Positions 18,230 through 26,872 of a stretch of 64,000 nucleotides of DNA are shown here, piece by piece; positions within the stretch are counted from its first letter, which is position 1; each line of letters opens with the position of its first letter. The DNA is from Alphaproteobacteria bacterium AO1-B (GTDB lineage Bacteria; Pseudomonadota; Alphaproteobacteria; Rhizobiales; Stappiaceae), in the NCBI GenBank assembly GCA_001890945.1, contig MLAX01000001.1:434001-498000 (forward strand), read 5' to 3'. Position numbers and translations under genes: made by a program. The notes beneath the pieces are model-generated. The model had not been told where the DNA came from and searched no databases. It saw only the letters and a program-made list of their open reading frames with translations.

Positions 18230-19273
18230 ATGAATATCGATCTGCTTCGACGTCTTTGTGAAACACCAGGTGTGCCGGGTCATGAGCATCGGGTTCGGGA
18301 CTTGATCAAATCCGAAATCGAAGGGCTCTTTGATGAGGTGACAACGGACCCCATGGGCTCGCTGCTTTGCCGCCGGAACTCGCGCAAGAAGCCGAAGAAA
18401 GGGGATCCCAAGAAGGTCATGTTGCTGTGTCACATGGACGAGATCGGTTTTTTGGTTTCGCATGTGACCGACAAGGGGTTTGTGCATGTTCAGCCGGTCG
18501 GCGGCTTTGACGCGCGCAACCTGTTCTCCCGCCGCGTGCTCGTCTCGACGGACGATGGCGACTACAAGGGTGTCATGAACCCAGGCGGCAAGCCGATCCA
18601 TATTTCTTCTCCCGAGGAACGCAAGAAGGTTCCGGAGCCCAAGGACTTTGTCGTGGACTTGGGTCTTGGAGAGAGCACCAAGGATCTCATCAAAGTCGGT
18701 GATATGGTCACCATGGATGAGCCTTTGATCGAAATCGGCGAAAAGATCGTGTCAAAGGCACTGGACAACCGGATTGCTTGCTGGCTCGGGATCGAGGCCA
18801 TCAAGGCGCTGGGCAAGTCCAAGCACGAATGTGAAATCCATGTCGCTTTCACCTGTCAGGAAGAGGTCGGTCTGCGGGGCGCGCGCACCGCGTCGTTTGC
18901 TATCAAACCGGACATCGGACTGGGCATCGACGTTACACTGGCCTGCGATACGCCGGGAGTTCCGGAACAGGATCGTACTACGGTGCAGGGCGAAGGGTTC
19001 GGCCTCCATGTCAAGGATTCCAGTTTCATTGCCGATCGGGACCTGGTGAAGGAGATTGAAGCGCTGGCTCAGAAGGAAGAGATTTCGTATCAGCGCACAA
19101 TGCTGGCAGCAGGTGGTCAGGACGGTGCGGCTGCTCAGCAGGCGGCAGCAGGTGCGAAAGCTGTCGGGATCGTGGTCGGCACCCGCTACATCCACACGGT
19201 TACCGAGATGATCCACAAGTCTGACCTTCAGGCAGCCCTCGACATTCTTGCCGCGTATCTGAAAAAAGCTTGA
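18230..19273 (+). CDS. M42-family metallopeptidase (FrvX/glutamyl-aminopeptidase type)
   Basis: This 347-residue cytosolic di-metal aminopeptidase of the TET/M42 family removes N-terminal residues from peptides. Metal and catalytic residues are visible in order: HMDEIGF (metal His and Asp), DNRIACWLG (bridging Asp), QEEVGLRGA (catalytic Glu and metal Glu), GIDVTLACD (metal Asp) and GTRYIHTV (metal His). The N-terminus LLRRLCETPGVPGHEHRVR is typical. CAGGA lies seven bases before ATG 18230. It is transcribed alone, divergent from the patatin-mepA pair. Members have been called endoglucanase in old annotation; peptidase is the supported role. Confidence 0.94.
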   Translation: MNIDLLRRLCETPGVPGHEHRVRDLIKSEIEGLFDEVTTDPMGSLLCRRNSRKKPKKGDPKKVMLLCHMDEIGFLVSHVTDKGFVHVQPVGGFDARNLFSRRVLVSTDDGDYKGVMNPGGKPIHISSPEERKKVPEPKDFVVDLGLGESTKDLIKVGDMVTMDEPLIEIGEKIVSKALDNRIACWLGIEAIKALGKSKHECEIHVAFTCQEEVGLRGARTASFAIKPDIGLGIDVTLACDTPGVPEQDRTTVQGEGFGLHVKDSSFIADRDLVKEIEALAQKEEISYQRTMLAAGGQDGAAAQQAAAGAKAVGIVVGTRYIHTVTEMIHKSDLQAALDILAAYLKKA

Positions 19274-19332
19274 TGATGTTTCAGCTCAGGGCGCGTTTGG
19301 TGCCCTGGGCGCTTTGCTCGGTGCCTTTGGTG

Positions 19333-19923
19333 TTAAGCGGTCAGACCAGTCAGATTGGAAATCTGTGACCCTGTACCAGCATAGAGCTCGCTGACTGCGG
19401 CGCTTTGATAACTGAAGGATCCGTTGTCAAATTCGCCTTCAATGGTGGAAGCGTTTGCAGAGCGCACCGAGAACCCGGTCTCGGAATTGAAGGACACCCG
19501 TTCGAACGAGACAAACTGAGCAGAGAGGGTTTCCCCGTCGATCTCGGCTTCAATCGTTGTTGTCGAGATTGTCGCGCTTTCATAAGCGAGGGAAGCACTG
19601 GAGACACTGCCATCTTCGCCGAGTGCCGATTTCAACTGACCAGCCGTTTTCTGATAATCTTCAACGGTCGCCAGTGCGCCGTCTTTATCGTCTTCGTCGC
19701 CCTCTTTGCCGTCTTTAACGGCTTCACGAAGGGCTGCAATCACCACCGCGTCTTCTTCTGCCTTTTGTGAGGCAGCCTCCAATAGGCTGACGGCGGTATC
19801 CTTGGGCGGTTGACCTGGCTTTCCGTCTTCAGCCTCCGGCTTTGCAGACGGGTTTCCGGAGCCTTGAAACGAAGCGGACAACAGGCTGGTGCTTTGTGTT
19901 GTGGTTTCAATTGAGATTTGCAT
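19333..19923 (-). CDS. acidic cysteine-free protein, unknown function
   Basis: This encodes 196 residues from ATG 19923, which has GGAG seven bases upstream; the frame from 19953 adds ten unlikely residues. It is rich in Ser, Thr, Ala and acidic residues, with a very acidic stretch (DGKEGDEDDKDG) in the middle and no cysteine. The first 20 residues (MQISIETTTQSTSLLSASF) are not a signal peptide. The C-terminal half is Ser/Thr/Glu-rich and predicted beta-like (ISTTTIEAEIDGETLSAQFV). I do not recognise a family. The composition (acidic, no Cys, C-terminal TGSQISNLTGLTA) would suit a type I secretion substrate, but that is a guess. It is monocistronic and convergent with the M42 gene. Confidence 0.75.
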   Translation of the reverse strand: MQISIETTTQSTSLLSASFQGSGNPSAKPEAEDGKPGQPPKDTAVSLLEAASQKAEEDAVVIAALREAVKDGKEGDEDDKDGALATVEDYQKTAGQLKSALGEDGSVSSASLAYESATISTTTIEAEIDGETLSAQFVSFERVSFNSETGFSVRSANASTIEGEFDNGSFSYQSAAVSELYAGTGSQISNLTGLTA

Positions 19924-20027
19924 GACGCGCTCCAGAAAGTCTCCAGTTAACAAGGAGACACTTCATTAGGAGACTGGACCAAAACCGTTAAGAAGCCATT
20001 AACCAATTGCCGGGGCTCATGTGACGG

Positions 20028-20696
20028 CTAGAGGAATGCCTTTTCAAGAAATCGGCGCCCTAATATGAGCCCGCGCTCGTCAATGCCATGTCCCAAATCA
20101 TCCAGGCAATGCGCTTGGACTGTTACACCAGCCTGCACTAGTGCGATTCGTGCGGCTTCCAGATGATAGGCAGGAACGACGTCATCATCTGCGCCATGCA
20201 CGATTAGGGTTGGAGGAGTTGCTGGGAGGATCGGGAGCGTCGCAGTTCCCGGCAAAAGACCTGAATAGGCCATAAGACAGGTGGGCGGCGTTTTTCGGCG
20301 CAGACCCGCTTGAAACGTCATCATGGCTCCCTGACTGAACCCAACCAATGCAAGAGCTGCATCGTTGAGCCCCAGAGAGTTTAATTCTGCATCGAGGAAC
20401 CGGTCGAGCATGGGTTGAGCTGCCTGTGCACCGATTTCGTACTCCCTCGGTGTCCGCTCTTCCAGAGAAAACCACTGCCGCCCTCCAAGGGCCTCAAATG
20501 GCAAGGGTTCAGGAGCATTGGGCGCAACGAAAGCTGCGTTGGGAAGAGCCTGTTGCCAAGCCCGGCCGAGATCAATCAGGTCGGTGCCGTCAGCGCCATA
20601 ACCATGGAGGATGACGACCAGTTGTTCTGCAGCGCCTCCGGAGAGCGGTGCAAGACGAGGCCCGTCAAGAGATGGGTTGAACGCAGACGAGGTCAT
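20028..20696 (-). CDS. alpha/beta hydrolase, phospholipase/carboxylesterase family
   Basis: This 222-residue cytosolic serine esterase belongs to the YpfH/acyl-protein-thioesterase-like group. The oxyanion region is VVILHGYGADGTDL, the nucleophile elbow is GFSQGAM at about residue 117, the catalytic Asp is in VHGADDDVVP, and the catalytic His is in DLGHGID. It overlaps the upstream MFS gene by four bases (ATGA), so the two are translationally coupled. A link between exporter and esterase, such as export of a hydrolysed drug or lipid-like compound, is possible but unproven. Confidence 0.92.
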   Translation of the reverse strand: MTSSAFNPSLDGPRLAPLSGGAAEQLVVILHGYGADGTDLIDLGRAWQQALPNAAFVAPNAPEPLPFEALGGRQWFSLEERTPREYEIGAQAAQPMLDRFLDAELNSLGLNDAALALVGFSQGAMMTFQAGLRRKTPPTCLMAYSGLLPGTATLPILPATPPTLIVHGADDDVVPAYHLEAARIALVQAGVTVQAHCLDDLGHGIDERGLILGRRFLEKAFL

Positions 20697-21961
20697 TCTT
20701 TCACCGGCGTTTGCGAAGGGACCGTTTGCGTGTTTGCTAAGGCGATCCGTTGATTTTTGAGGAACGGGAGTGCGATTAAGCCAGATAATGAGATAAGCAC
20801 TGCGGCAATCACAAACGGGATGCCTGGGAAGTAAAGGTGTGTCCCGTCCCTCGTAAAAAAGGAAAAACTCTGGGTCATGACAAAGGGGCTGATGATCATG
20901 GCAAGCCCGGCTGCACTCGCGATCAGACCCTGCAGTTCGCCTTGCGCGTTGTCGGGAACCCGGTTGGACATCAAGCCGGTAAAGGCAGGTGTCGCAAGCG
21001 CGCCCATAACAGCAAATCCAATAAACGCATAAGCGACCCAGCCGCTTTCAGCGACGGAGAGAGCAACAAACGCAACCAGGTTGCAGGTGAGGCCAATCAT
21101 GAGAATGGCGCCGGTCCCGATCCGGCGGTCCAAAACGCGGATAAGATACCCTTGCACGAATGCATAACCGAACCCGACTACGGCAAGGGACAAGCCGATA
21201 TCGGCTGGGGTCCAGGCAAAGACTTCTGCAGTGAAATAGCTCCAGACAGCCGGATAAACGTAGTGGGCAATGTCAAACAGAAGAAGCGCCAACAGGAGCA
21301 CACGCACCTCCTTGTTGGAAGAGATGTGTTTTAAGGCGCCGAATGGATTGGCGCGCTTCCAATTGAAGGCGCGACGGTTTTCCGGTTTCAGTGTTTCTGG
21401 TAGCACAAAAAAGCCAAAGAGGAAGTTGACGAAGGATAATGCAGCACCGGCGTAGAACGGGGCTCGGGATCCATACTCCCCGAGCAGTCCTCCAATGACC
21501 GGTCCCAGCACAAAGCCGACGCCAAAAGCCGCACCAAGCAGGCCGAAATTCTTCGCCCGGTCTTCCTTCTCCGAGATATCTGCAATGTAAGCCGCTCCCG
21601 CAGAGTAGGTGGCACCGGCAATCCCGGAGATCATTCGGGCAATGAATAGCACCGCAAGGTTCCAGGACAGAGCAATCAGGAGGTAATCTGCCGCCACGGT
21701 CAGCGTCGAGATAAGTAAAACGGACCGGCGTCCAAACCTGTCTGACAGACTGCCGAGCGTTGGACCGAACAAAAACTGCATCAAGGCAAAGACGACACTC
21801 AGCCATCCGCCCCACAGTGCAGCTTCACCGACAGGCAGGCTGGTGAGTTCGGTCAATAAGCTCGGCATCACCGGCATCATGAGACCGATGCCCATCGCAT
21901 TGATGGTCAAGGTAATGAAGATGAAGATAAGCGCGTTGGATCGCTTCGGGCGGCCGGGCAA
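20693..21961 (-). CDS. MFS transporter, TetA-like drug:proton antiporter family
   Basis: This 422-residue inner-membrane protein has about 12 predicted helices. The loop 2-3 motif A is [14 protein letters not shown], and the N-terminal half resembles TCR/Tet-type DHA1 exporters ([35 protein letters not shown], which is motif C-like for antiporters). A central cytoplasmic loop [17 protein letters not shown] separates the halves. The substrate is unknown; antibiotic export cannot be assumed. Its stop overlaps the esterase start. No dedicated tetR-type repressor adjoins it. Confidence 0.92.
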   Translation of the reverse strand: MPGRPKRSNALIFIFITLTINAMGIGLMMPVMPSLLTELTSLPVGEAALWGGWLSVVFALMQFLFGPTLGSLSDRFGRRSVLLISTLTVAADYLLIALSWNLAVLFIARMISGIAGATYSAGAAYIADISEKEDRAKNFGLLGAAFGVGFVLGPVIGGLLGEYGSRAPFYAGAALSFVNFLFGFFVLPETLKPENRRAFNWKRANPFGALKHISSNKEVRVLLLALLLFDIAHYVYPAVWSYFTAEVFAWTPADIGLSLAVVGFGYAFVQGYLIRVLDRRIGTGAILMIGLTCNLVAFVALSVAESGWVAYAFIGFAVMGALATPAFTGLMSNRVPDNAQGELQGLIASAAGLAMIISPFVMTQSFSFFTRDGTHLYFPGIPFVIAAVLISLSGLIALPFLKNQRIALANTQTVPSQTPVKE

Positions 21962-22040
21962 AGAATTGTTCCTTCAATACAACTTGAAGGAAACGCGCAA
22001 AACCAGTTTCAGGCAAGAGTGTTTCTGGGGATTGGCCAAC

Positions 22041-22066
22041 AAAAAAAGGGCGGTGAAACCGCCCTT
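22041..22066 (-). terminator. Rho-independent terminator after the cold-shock-domain gene
   Basis: On the minus strand AAGGGCGGT pairs with ACCGCCCTT around a three-base loop, and the T-run continues (TTTTTTT at 22041-22047). It lies 25 bases after the stop at 22091. Confidence 0.88.
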
Positions 22067-22090
22067 CCATACCGCAAGTGCCGATTGGCC

Positions 22091-22291
22091 TTACAGGACT
22101 TTGAGGTCTTCGGCGACCATCTGGCCACGGCGCCACTCAAGATCGAATGCCACGAGTTGGCCTTCCTTCAGCGAGTCGATGCCGGACCGGCGCAAAGCCG
22201 TGATGTCAACGAGGATGTCGTCCCCGTCTTCGGGTTCGATCGTGCCGACACCGCGGCCCTTATCAAACCATTTTACGTTTCCATGTAGCAT
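22091..22291 (-). CDS. divergent cold-shock-domain protein
   Basis: This 66-residue protein has the size and outline of a CspA-type OB fold: GNVKWFDKG at the start, GTIEPEDGDD in the middle and LVDITALRRSGI after it. The RNA-contact motifs are unusual. RNP1, normally KGFGFI, reads RGVGTI, and RNP2, normally VFVHFSAI, reads ILVDITAL, so the stacking Phe and His residues are gone while KWF is kept. It is monocistronic with its own terminator and a roughly 270-base upstream spacer that can form hairpins. Nucleic-acid binding may therefore be altered. Confidence 0.85.
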   Translation of the reverse strand: MLHGNVKWFDKGRGVGTIEPEDGDDILVDITALRRSGIDSLKEGQLVAFDLEWRRGQMVAEDLKVL

Positions 22292-22562
22292 GGAGTCTTC
22301 TTTCCAATTTCTTGCATCAAAGCATCAGCGCGCTTGTCTAGCGCAGCATTTCAAAGCTTTGATGACAGTTCTTTATTGTAATACTAAAATACAAGTCTGC
22401 AGCGGGAGGCTTGTCTGGCGCTTGTTCCAATTAGGAAGAAAATACAAGCGGCCCAAAACCAAAAACTACAGCCGGTCTGAGCAGTCTTCGTATGAACTCA
22501 GACCACTTAGACTGACTTGATATGGTTGCTCAATCGTTAAATACAAGATTGGGCGGTTGAAC
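22292..22562. other. AT-rich spacer with hairpins between ytoQ and the cold-shock gene
   Basis: No gene is visible. GGTCTGAG (22474-22481) pairs with CTCAGACC (22497-22504); on the minus strand it is followed by TTTTTGGTTTT, so it may terminate the upstream ytoQ transcript. CGCTTGT (22419-22425) pairs with ACAAGCG (22444-22450) and would lie in the leader of the cold-shock gene mRNA if transcription starts upstream of it. Confidence 0.5.
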
Positions 22563-23015
22563 TTAGAGTTCTGCGTTGATGACGTAGTTGAGGATTTTGA
22601 CGATCTGGTCCGGGGTTTCCGCGATAGCGAGAGCTGCAGCATCAACTTCCTTCAGTGGATGGGTCAAGGATGGATCGTGAAGTATGATCAATGACTTACC
22701 AAGGGCTGAAGCGTAGCCGGCATCGAAGGCAGCATTCCATTGCTTGTACTTGTCGCCGAACCGGACAACGACGATATCGGCCTTTTCGATCAGTGTCCTG
22801 GTGCGGATGGCATTCACCTTAGCGCCTTTGTGATCGTACCAGAACTTCTTGTCTTCGCCGCCGAGTATCGCTGCGCCGCAATCGTCGCTAGCCTCGTGGT
22901 TGGTGACCGGTGCAGAAAAACTGACCGGCAATCCGGCGGCCTCCGTTGCGCTAACGATCTGTTCGCGCCAGTCGGTGTGAATCTCACCGGAGAGATAAAC
23001 GCGCCATTCACTCAT
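22563..23015 (-). CDS. ytoQ: YtoQ family protein
   Basis: This 150-residue protein matches the YtoQ family: WRVYLSGEIHTDWREQI at the N-terminus, then FSAPVTNHEASDDCG, KFWYDHKGAKVNAIRTR, ADIVVVRFGDKYKQWNAAFDAG and a final LNYVI. The fold is like nucleoside 2-deoxyribosyltransferases (SGEI, then the D-AFDAG segment), but the activity is not established. ATG 23015 has AAGG at good spacing; the frame upstream to 23099 adds residues absent from the family. It follows the epimerase gene by about 80 bases in the same direction. Confidence 0.9.
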   Translation of the reverse strand: MSEWRVYLSGEIHTDWREQIVSATEAAGLPVSFSAPVTNHEASDDCGAAILGGEDKKFWYDHKGAKVNAIRTRTLIEKADIVVVRFGDKYKQWNAAFDAGYASALGKSLIILHDPSLTHPLKEVDAAALAIAETPDQIVKILNYVINAEL

Positions 23016-23095
23016 GTTCTTGCCTTTCTGGGTCGAGGGATGCGGGCAGTGTGCCGCATCCGTTGGCCAGAAACTGGAAAACCGGTTCGCAGGTG

Positions 23096-23956
23096 TCAAC
23101 CATAGTTCTGGACAAGAGTGTTTAAGGCAATCCGATAATCCGGATAGCGGAATGTATAGCCGAGTTCGTCTTTGACGCGTTGGTTCGAAACCCGTTTGTT
23201 CTCACCATAAAATGACCGGGCCATTGGTGTGAGGTCCGCTGTTTCGAAGGCAACTTCCGGCGGTGGTGTCACACCTAAAAGTTCAGCAGCGTATGTCACG
23301 ACATCTTGCGGCGGTGCAGGCTGGTCATCCGTGACATTGAAAATGCGTGTCTTTGGCGACTGCATGGCTATTGAAACCGCGCCTGCAATGTCCGCGACAT
23401 GGATCCGGTTGAACACCTGTCCGGGCTTGATCAAGCGCCGGGCGCGGCCTTTTTTGAAGTTCTCGAACGTGTTGCGGCCTGGCCCGTATATTCCGGACAG
23501 TCTAAAAATCTGAACAGCCACTGAGTTCCGCTCTGCGAACGTAAGCCAGGCCTCTTCAGCGGCGACGCGTTGGACCGAGCGTTTGGACACCGGTTTGCAA
23601 ACGGTGGTTTCGTCCACCCAAGCCCCGTCGTGGTTTCCATAAACGCCGACAGTCGACAGGTAGCCGACCCATTTCGGAGAGGCTGCGGCAATATCCGCGC
23701 CGTGTTGGTTGAGAACCGGGTCGCCGTCCTCATTCGGGGCAATGGACACAAGCACGTGGGTTGCGGTTGAAAGCGCGTCCGCAATCCCGTGGCCAGGAGT
23801 TTCGCCATCGAAGATAAACGGCTCAATACCGTTTTCGCGGAGAGCGCTGGCCTTTTCCGCAGACCGTGTCGTGCCACCGATCCAATCAAAGCGATCCAGC
23901 ACTTCTTCGATAATCGCTTTTGAAGAATACCCGACACCAAAAACAAACAGGCGCAT
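23096..23956 (-). CDS. NAD(P)-dependent epimerase/dehydratase-like protein (YeeZ type)
   Basis: This 286-residue protein has a short-chain-dehydrogenase Rossmann fold of the extended type. The nucleotide-binding motif is degenerate, FVFGVGYSSKAI rather than GxxGxxG. Later it has LSTVGVYGNHDG, followed by a lysine region, and FRLSGIYGPGRNTFENF, as in YeeZ/YbjT-like proteins. The substrate is unknown. It may start at ATG 23956 or the adjacent GTG 23959; either way its start overlaps the TGA of the RNA methyltransferase gene, so the pair is translationally coupled. Confidence 0.9.
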   Translation of the reverse strand: MRLFVFGVGYSSKAIIEEVLDRFDWIGGTTRSAEKASALRENGIEPFIFDGETPGHGIADALSTATHVLVSIAPNEDGDPVLNQHGADIAAASPKWVGYLSTVGVYGNHDGAWVDETTVCKPVSKRSVQRVAAEEAWLTFAERNSVAVQIFRLSGIYGPGRNTFENFKKGRARRLIKPGQVFNRIHVADIAGAVSIAMQSPKTRIFNVTDDQPAPPQDVVTYAAELLGVTPPPEVAFETADLTPMARSFYGENKRVSNQRVKDELGYTFRYPDYRIALNTLVQNYG

Positions 23957-24798
23957 CACGACAGCTCCAAATGATTGCGGCGGATTTCATAAAGCGAGAT
24001 GCCGGTGGCAACAGCAAGGTTCAGACTGTCGGCCTCCCCCACTTGCGGGATCCGGATCAAGGTCCGGCAGGCCTCGGCCATGTCGTCCTCCAGCCCCTTT
24101 TGTTCATTCCCCATTACGAGCAGAGCCGGTTGTTTGTAGTCCGGCGTGCGGTAGTCGACCGACCCTTTCAAATGTGTCGCAGCTACGGTTCCCGGCCAGT
24201 CTTTTGCAAGCGCCTTGAACTCGTCCTTTGTCATCTTTGCAAGGGGCACATGGAACAGCGACCCCATCGTGGCGCGGACGGCTTCGACGGCAAATGGATC
24301 CGTGCAATCGCCAATCAGCATCACGCCACTGCCGCCGACCGCATCCACCGTCCGGATGATTGTACCGAGATTTCCAGGATCCCTTACCCGATCTAGCGCG
24401 ACCCAGACGGTGGTGCCTTGCGGATCAATGTCCCGGGCGCTGAGAATGTTTTGCTCGTAAACACCCACAACCATCTGGGGATTGTCCTTGCGGGTCATGG
24501 CGCTCATGACTGCGGTCGAGACTTCAAGGATGAGTGCGCCGCGTGCCTTGGCCGTCGCCGCGGCTTTTTGGGCAACCGGGTTGTCGCGCGCCTCTGGGCC
24601 AAGGGCGAGGTAGCGGACGCCCCAGCCGGCAGCCATGGCATCGGTCGCCAATTTGAGTCCCTCGGCGACAAACAGGCCGGACTGGGTGCGGTGCTTGCGC
24701 TGGGCTACAAGCCCTTTGATTTCCTTGACGATCGGATTCGAATGGCTCGTGATCTGTTTGACCGCGCCGATTTTTTGAGGTTTGCCGGTCTGCGGCAT
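23956..24798 (-). CDS. TrmH/SpoU-family RNA 2'-O-methyltransferase
   Basis: This 280-residue enzyme has an N-terminal substrate-binding domain (VKEIKGLVAQRKHRTQSGLFVAEG) at about 20-100 and a SPOUT methyltransferase domain at about 120-280. Knot motifs are DRVRDPGNLGTIIRT (motif 1), LLVMGNEQKGL (motif 2) and IPQVGEADSLNLAVATGISLYE (motif 3, with SLNLAVA). It probably methylates rRNA or tRNA ribose; the exact site is not readable. It overlaps the downstream epimerase gene. Confidence 0.93.
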   Translation of the reverse strand: MPQTGKPQKIGAVKQITSHSNPIVKEIKGLVAQRKHRTQSGLFVAEGLKLATDAMAAGWGVRYLALGPEARDNPVAQKAAATAKARGALILEVSTAVMSAMTRKDNPQMVVGVYEQNILSARDIDPQGTTVWVALDRVRDPGNLGTIIRTVDAVGGSGVMLIGDCTDPFAVEAVRATMGSLFHVPLAKMTKDEFKALAKDWPGTVAATHLKGSVDYRTPDYKQPALLVMGNEQKGLEDDMAEACRTLIRIPQVGEADSLNLAVATGISLYEIRRNHLELS

Positions 24799-24891
24799 GC
24801 GGGAGCTCCAAGGGCTCTTCTTGAGCCAGCTGAATTCTAAAGACAGTTTGGATTGGCTTAGTCCCCGCGACCGACCGGGTCAAGAAGCGAC

Positions 24892-25506
24892 CTACGGCAC
24901 CGATGGAAGCAGACGTTCTGTCGCGATCAGAATAGAGTCTTCAATGTCGACCGGAAACTCCGTCACATCCAGTTTGCCATCGATGGCGAGGAACGACAGC
25001 CCGTGGACTTGTGTCCACAAGGGGAAGGATGTGCGGAGTACCGTCTCGTTTATGTCCGGCTCGCCCAGATAGTCTGCGACTTCTCGGAGCAGGACACCGT
25101 AAGATCCGCGGCCAACCTGCTTAAGCTCATCAATTCGGTCATGATGAGACATTGTGCTGAACATGAGCCGGAACGTGTGAGGCTCGCGTCTTGCGAACGC
25201 AACATAGGCGCGCCCCATCGCGGCAATCGACTGAACAGTGCCGCGCGCCTGCTTGGAGGCTCGGGCTTCCATATCGATTCCGAGGCGACTAAGGCCGTCT
25301 TTTGCGATCTCGCTCAAAAGATCTTGTTTGGATGAAAAATGCCGGTAAGGCGCTGCCGTACTCACGCCGGCAAGACGGCAAGCATCCGACATGGAAAACC
25401 CATCCGGCCCATGTTCTTCAATAAGTTGGCGCGCTGCGGCGATCAATTCACCGCGCAAATCACCATGGTGATAGCCCGCTTTTTTATGAATTTCTGTTTT
25501 GGCCAT
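24892..25506 (-). CDS. TetR-family repressor of the adjacent RND efflux operon
   Basis: This encodes 204 residues from ATG 25506, with GGAAA upstream. The N-terminal helix-turn-helix spans about residues 12-58 (LIAAARQLIEEHGPDGFSMSDACRLAGVSTAAPYRHFSSKQDLL). The C-terminal ligand domain is of the TetR_C_33/WHG type (YVAFARREPHTFRLMFS). It is divergent from the RND genes, with a perfect palindrome in the spacer, the classic AcrR-like local repressor arrangement. The inducer is unknown. Confidence 0.92.
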   Translation of the reverse strand: MAKTEIHKKAGYHHGDLRGELIAAARQLIEEHGPDGFSMSDACRLAGVSTAAPYRHFSSKQDLLSEIAKDGLSRLGIDMEARASKQARGTVQSIAAMGRAYVAFARREPHTFRLMFSTMSHHDRIDELKQVGRGSYGVLLREVADYLGEPDINETVLRTSFPLWTQVHGLSFLAIDGKLDVTEFPVDIEDSILIATERLLPSVP

Positions 25507-25558
25507 GTAAGGCGTTTCCGAATTTTTTCTTGTTGTGTCTCTTGCCGAAGTTAATTCC

Positions 25559-25574
25559 GCTAACATATGTTAGC
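25559..25574. promoter_or_regulatory. palindromic operator for the TetR regulator
   Basis: GCTAACATATGTTAGC is a perfect 16-base palindrome midway between the divergent tetR and RND genes. A second, imperfect copy GGTAACATAGTTAGT follows at about 25578-25592, one to two helical turns away. Paired sites of this kind are typical of TetR dimers that control both promoters. Confidence 0.82.
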
Positions 25575-25663
25575 AATGGTAACATAGTTAGTGCTGCTTA
25601 CATTGGGAAGATGATGCTCCCCGAAATCGTACCGGCAGCCAGCGGACAAGGTGAGAATGTGCC

Positions 25664-26869
25664 ATGTCGAAGGATCATCAGACCCCAGCGCCAATGACGA
25701 TCGGCAGCAAAAGTAGGCTCCGGCGTTTTGGCAGAATGGCGCTGAGTACGACGACCTTTTCCATCAATGTCGGTATCGCCGCCGCTGCGGTGATGATCGG
25801 GGTCACCACCATCCAGATGCGTGCAGAAGAAAAGCCATCCGTTGAACCCTCGCCCCTGGCCGTTGTGGATGTATTCACACCGGATTGGGAGACCGGCTAC
25901 GATGTCGAGCGCAGTTTTGTGGGCAGGCTTGAACCCGCACGCAGCACGGACTTGGCCTTCGAGCTCTCCGGGACAGTTCGAGAGGTGCGGGTCGATGAGG
26001 GCGACCTGGTCGAGGAAGGCGACGTCATTGCTGTTCTCGACACACGGACACTAGAGGCGGATCGCCGGCGTCAGGTCGCCAATCGTCAAGCTGCTGAAAG
26101 TGATCGTGAACTGGCCTCGCTGACGTTGAACCGCCGTCAGCTGCTGAAGGACAATGGTCATGTCAGCGCGCAGGTGCTCGACGAGGCCCGCCTGACCCTC
26201 AACCGTTTGCACGCCACGATCGCGCAGATCGATGCTGCGATCGACAACATCGATATCAATCTTGATAAGGCGGTTTTGAAGGCGCCGTTTTCGGGCCGGG
26301 TTGGAGAGCGCCTTTTGGATGACGGTGCAACCGCGTCTCCGGCAACGCCCGTTCTGCGGTTGCTGGAGAGTTCACGGCCAACAGTCCGCATCGGTTTGTC
26401 GCCGGAAGTGGTCGACGGGCTGGATCGGTCGCACAGCTATGACATCCAGATCTCGGGCCGGACGTTTAAGGCCGGCTTGGCAGCGCTTCGTCCAGACCTT
26501 CAAACCCGCACCCGGACAATCGAGACCTTGTTTGAACTCGATACACCGGAGGCGACACCAGCTTTTGGACGATTGGCGGAACTGTCAATTGTTGAGCGCG
26601 TGGAGACGGAAGGCGCCTGGATCCCGGTTTCGGCATTGAAAGAAGGTCCGCGTGGTCTCTGGACCGTGTTGACCGTCGCCGAGGATGTGGATAGCGCTGC
26701 GCCCAGCCCGACATACGTTGTGGTGCGGGAAGCGGTGGAAGTCCTGCATGCGGAAGAGGGGCGGGCGTTTGTCCGCGGGACCTTGACGTCAGACAGCCTG
26801 ATTGTTCGGGATGGCGTACACCGGGTTGTCGTTGGCCAAGCTGTAGACCTTGCGAAGGCGGGAGGCTAA
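25664..26869 (+). CDS. RND efflux periplasmic adaptor (membrane fusion protein)
   Basis: This 401-residue adaptor links the inner-membrane RND pump to an outer-membrane channel. A single hydrophobic segment at about 33-50 (INVGIAAAAVMIGVTTI) anchors it; there is no lipobox cysteine. The lipoyl half-motifs are DLAFELSGTVREVRVDEGDLVEEGD and KAPFSGRVGERLLDDG, on either side of an alpha-hairpin at about 125-195 (LEADRRRQVANRQAAE). Beta-barrel and membrane-proximal domains follow. It is separated by three bases from the pump gene. No outer-membrane factor is encoded here, so a shared TolC-like channel is expected. Confidence 0.94.
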   Translation: MSKDHQTPAPMTIGSKSRLRRFGRMALSTTTFSINVGIAAAAVMIGVTTIQMRAEEKPSVEPSPLAVVDVFTPDWETGYDVERSFVGRLEPARSTDLAFELSGTVREVRVDEGDLVEEGDVIAVLDTRTLEADRRRQVANRQAAESDRELASLTLNRRQLLKDNGHVSAQVLDEARLTLNRLHATIAQIDAAIDNIDINLDKAVLKAPFSGRVGERLLDDGATASPATPVLRLLESSRPTVRIGLSPEVVDGLDRSHSYDIQISGRTFKAGLAALRPDLQTRTRTIETLFELDTPEATPAFGRLAELSIVERVETEGAWIPVSALKEGPRGLWTVLTVAEDVDSAAPSPTYVVVREAVEVLHAEEGRAFVRGTLTSDSLIVRDGVHRVVVGQAVDLAKAGG

Positions 26870-26872
26870 GGC

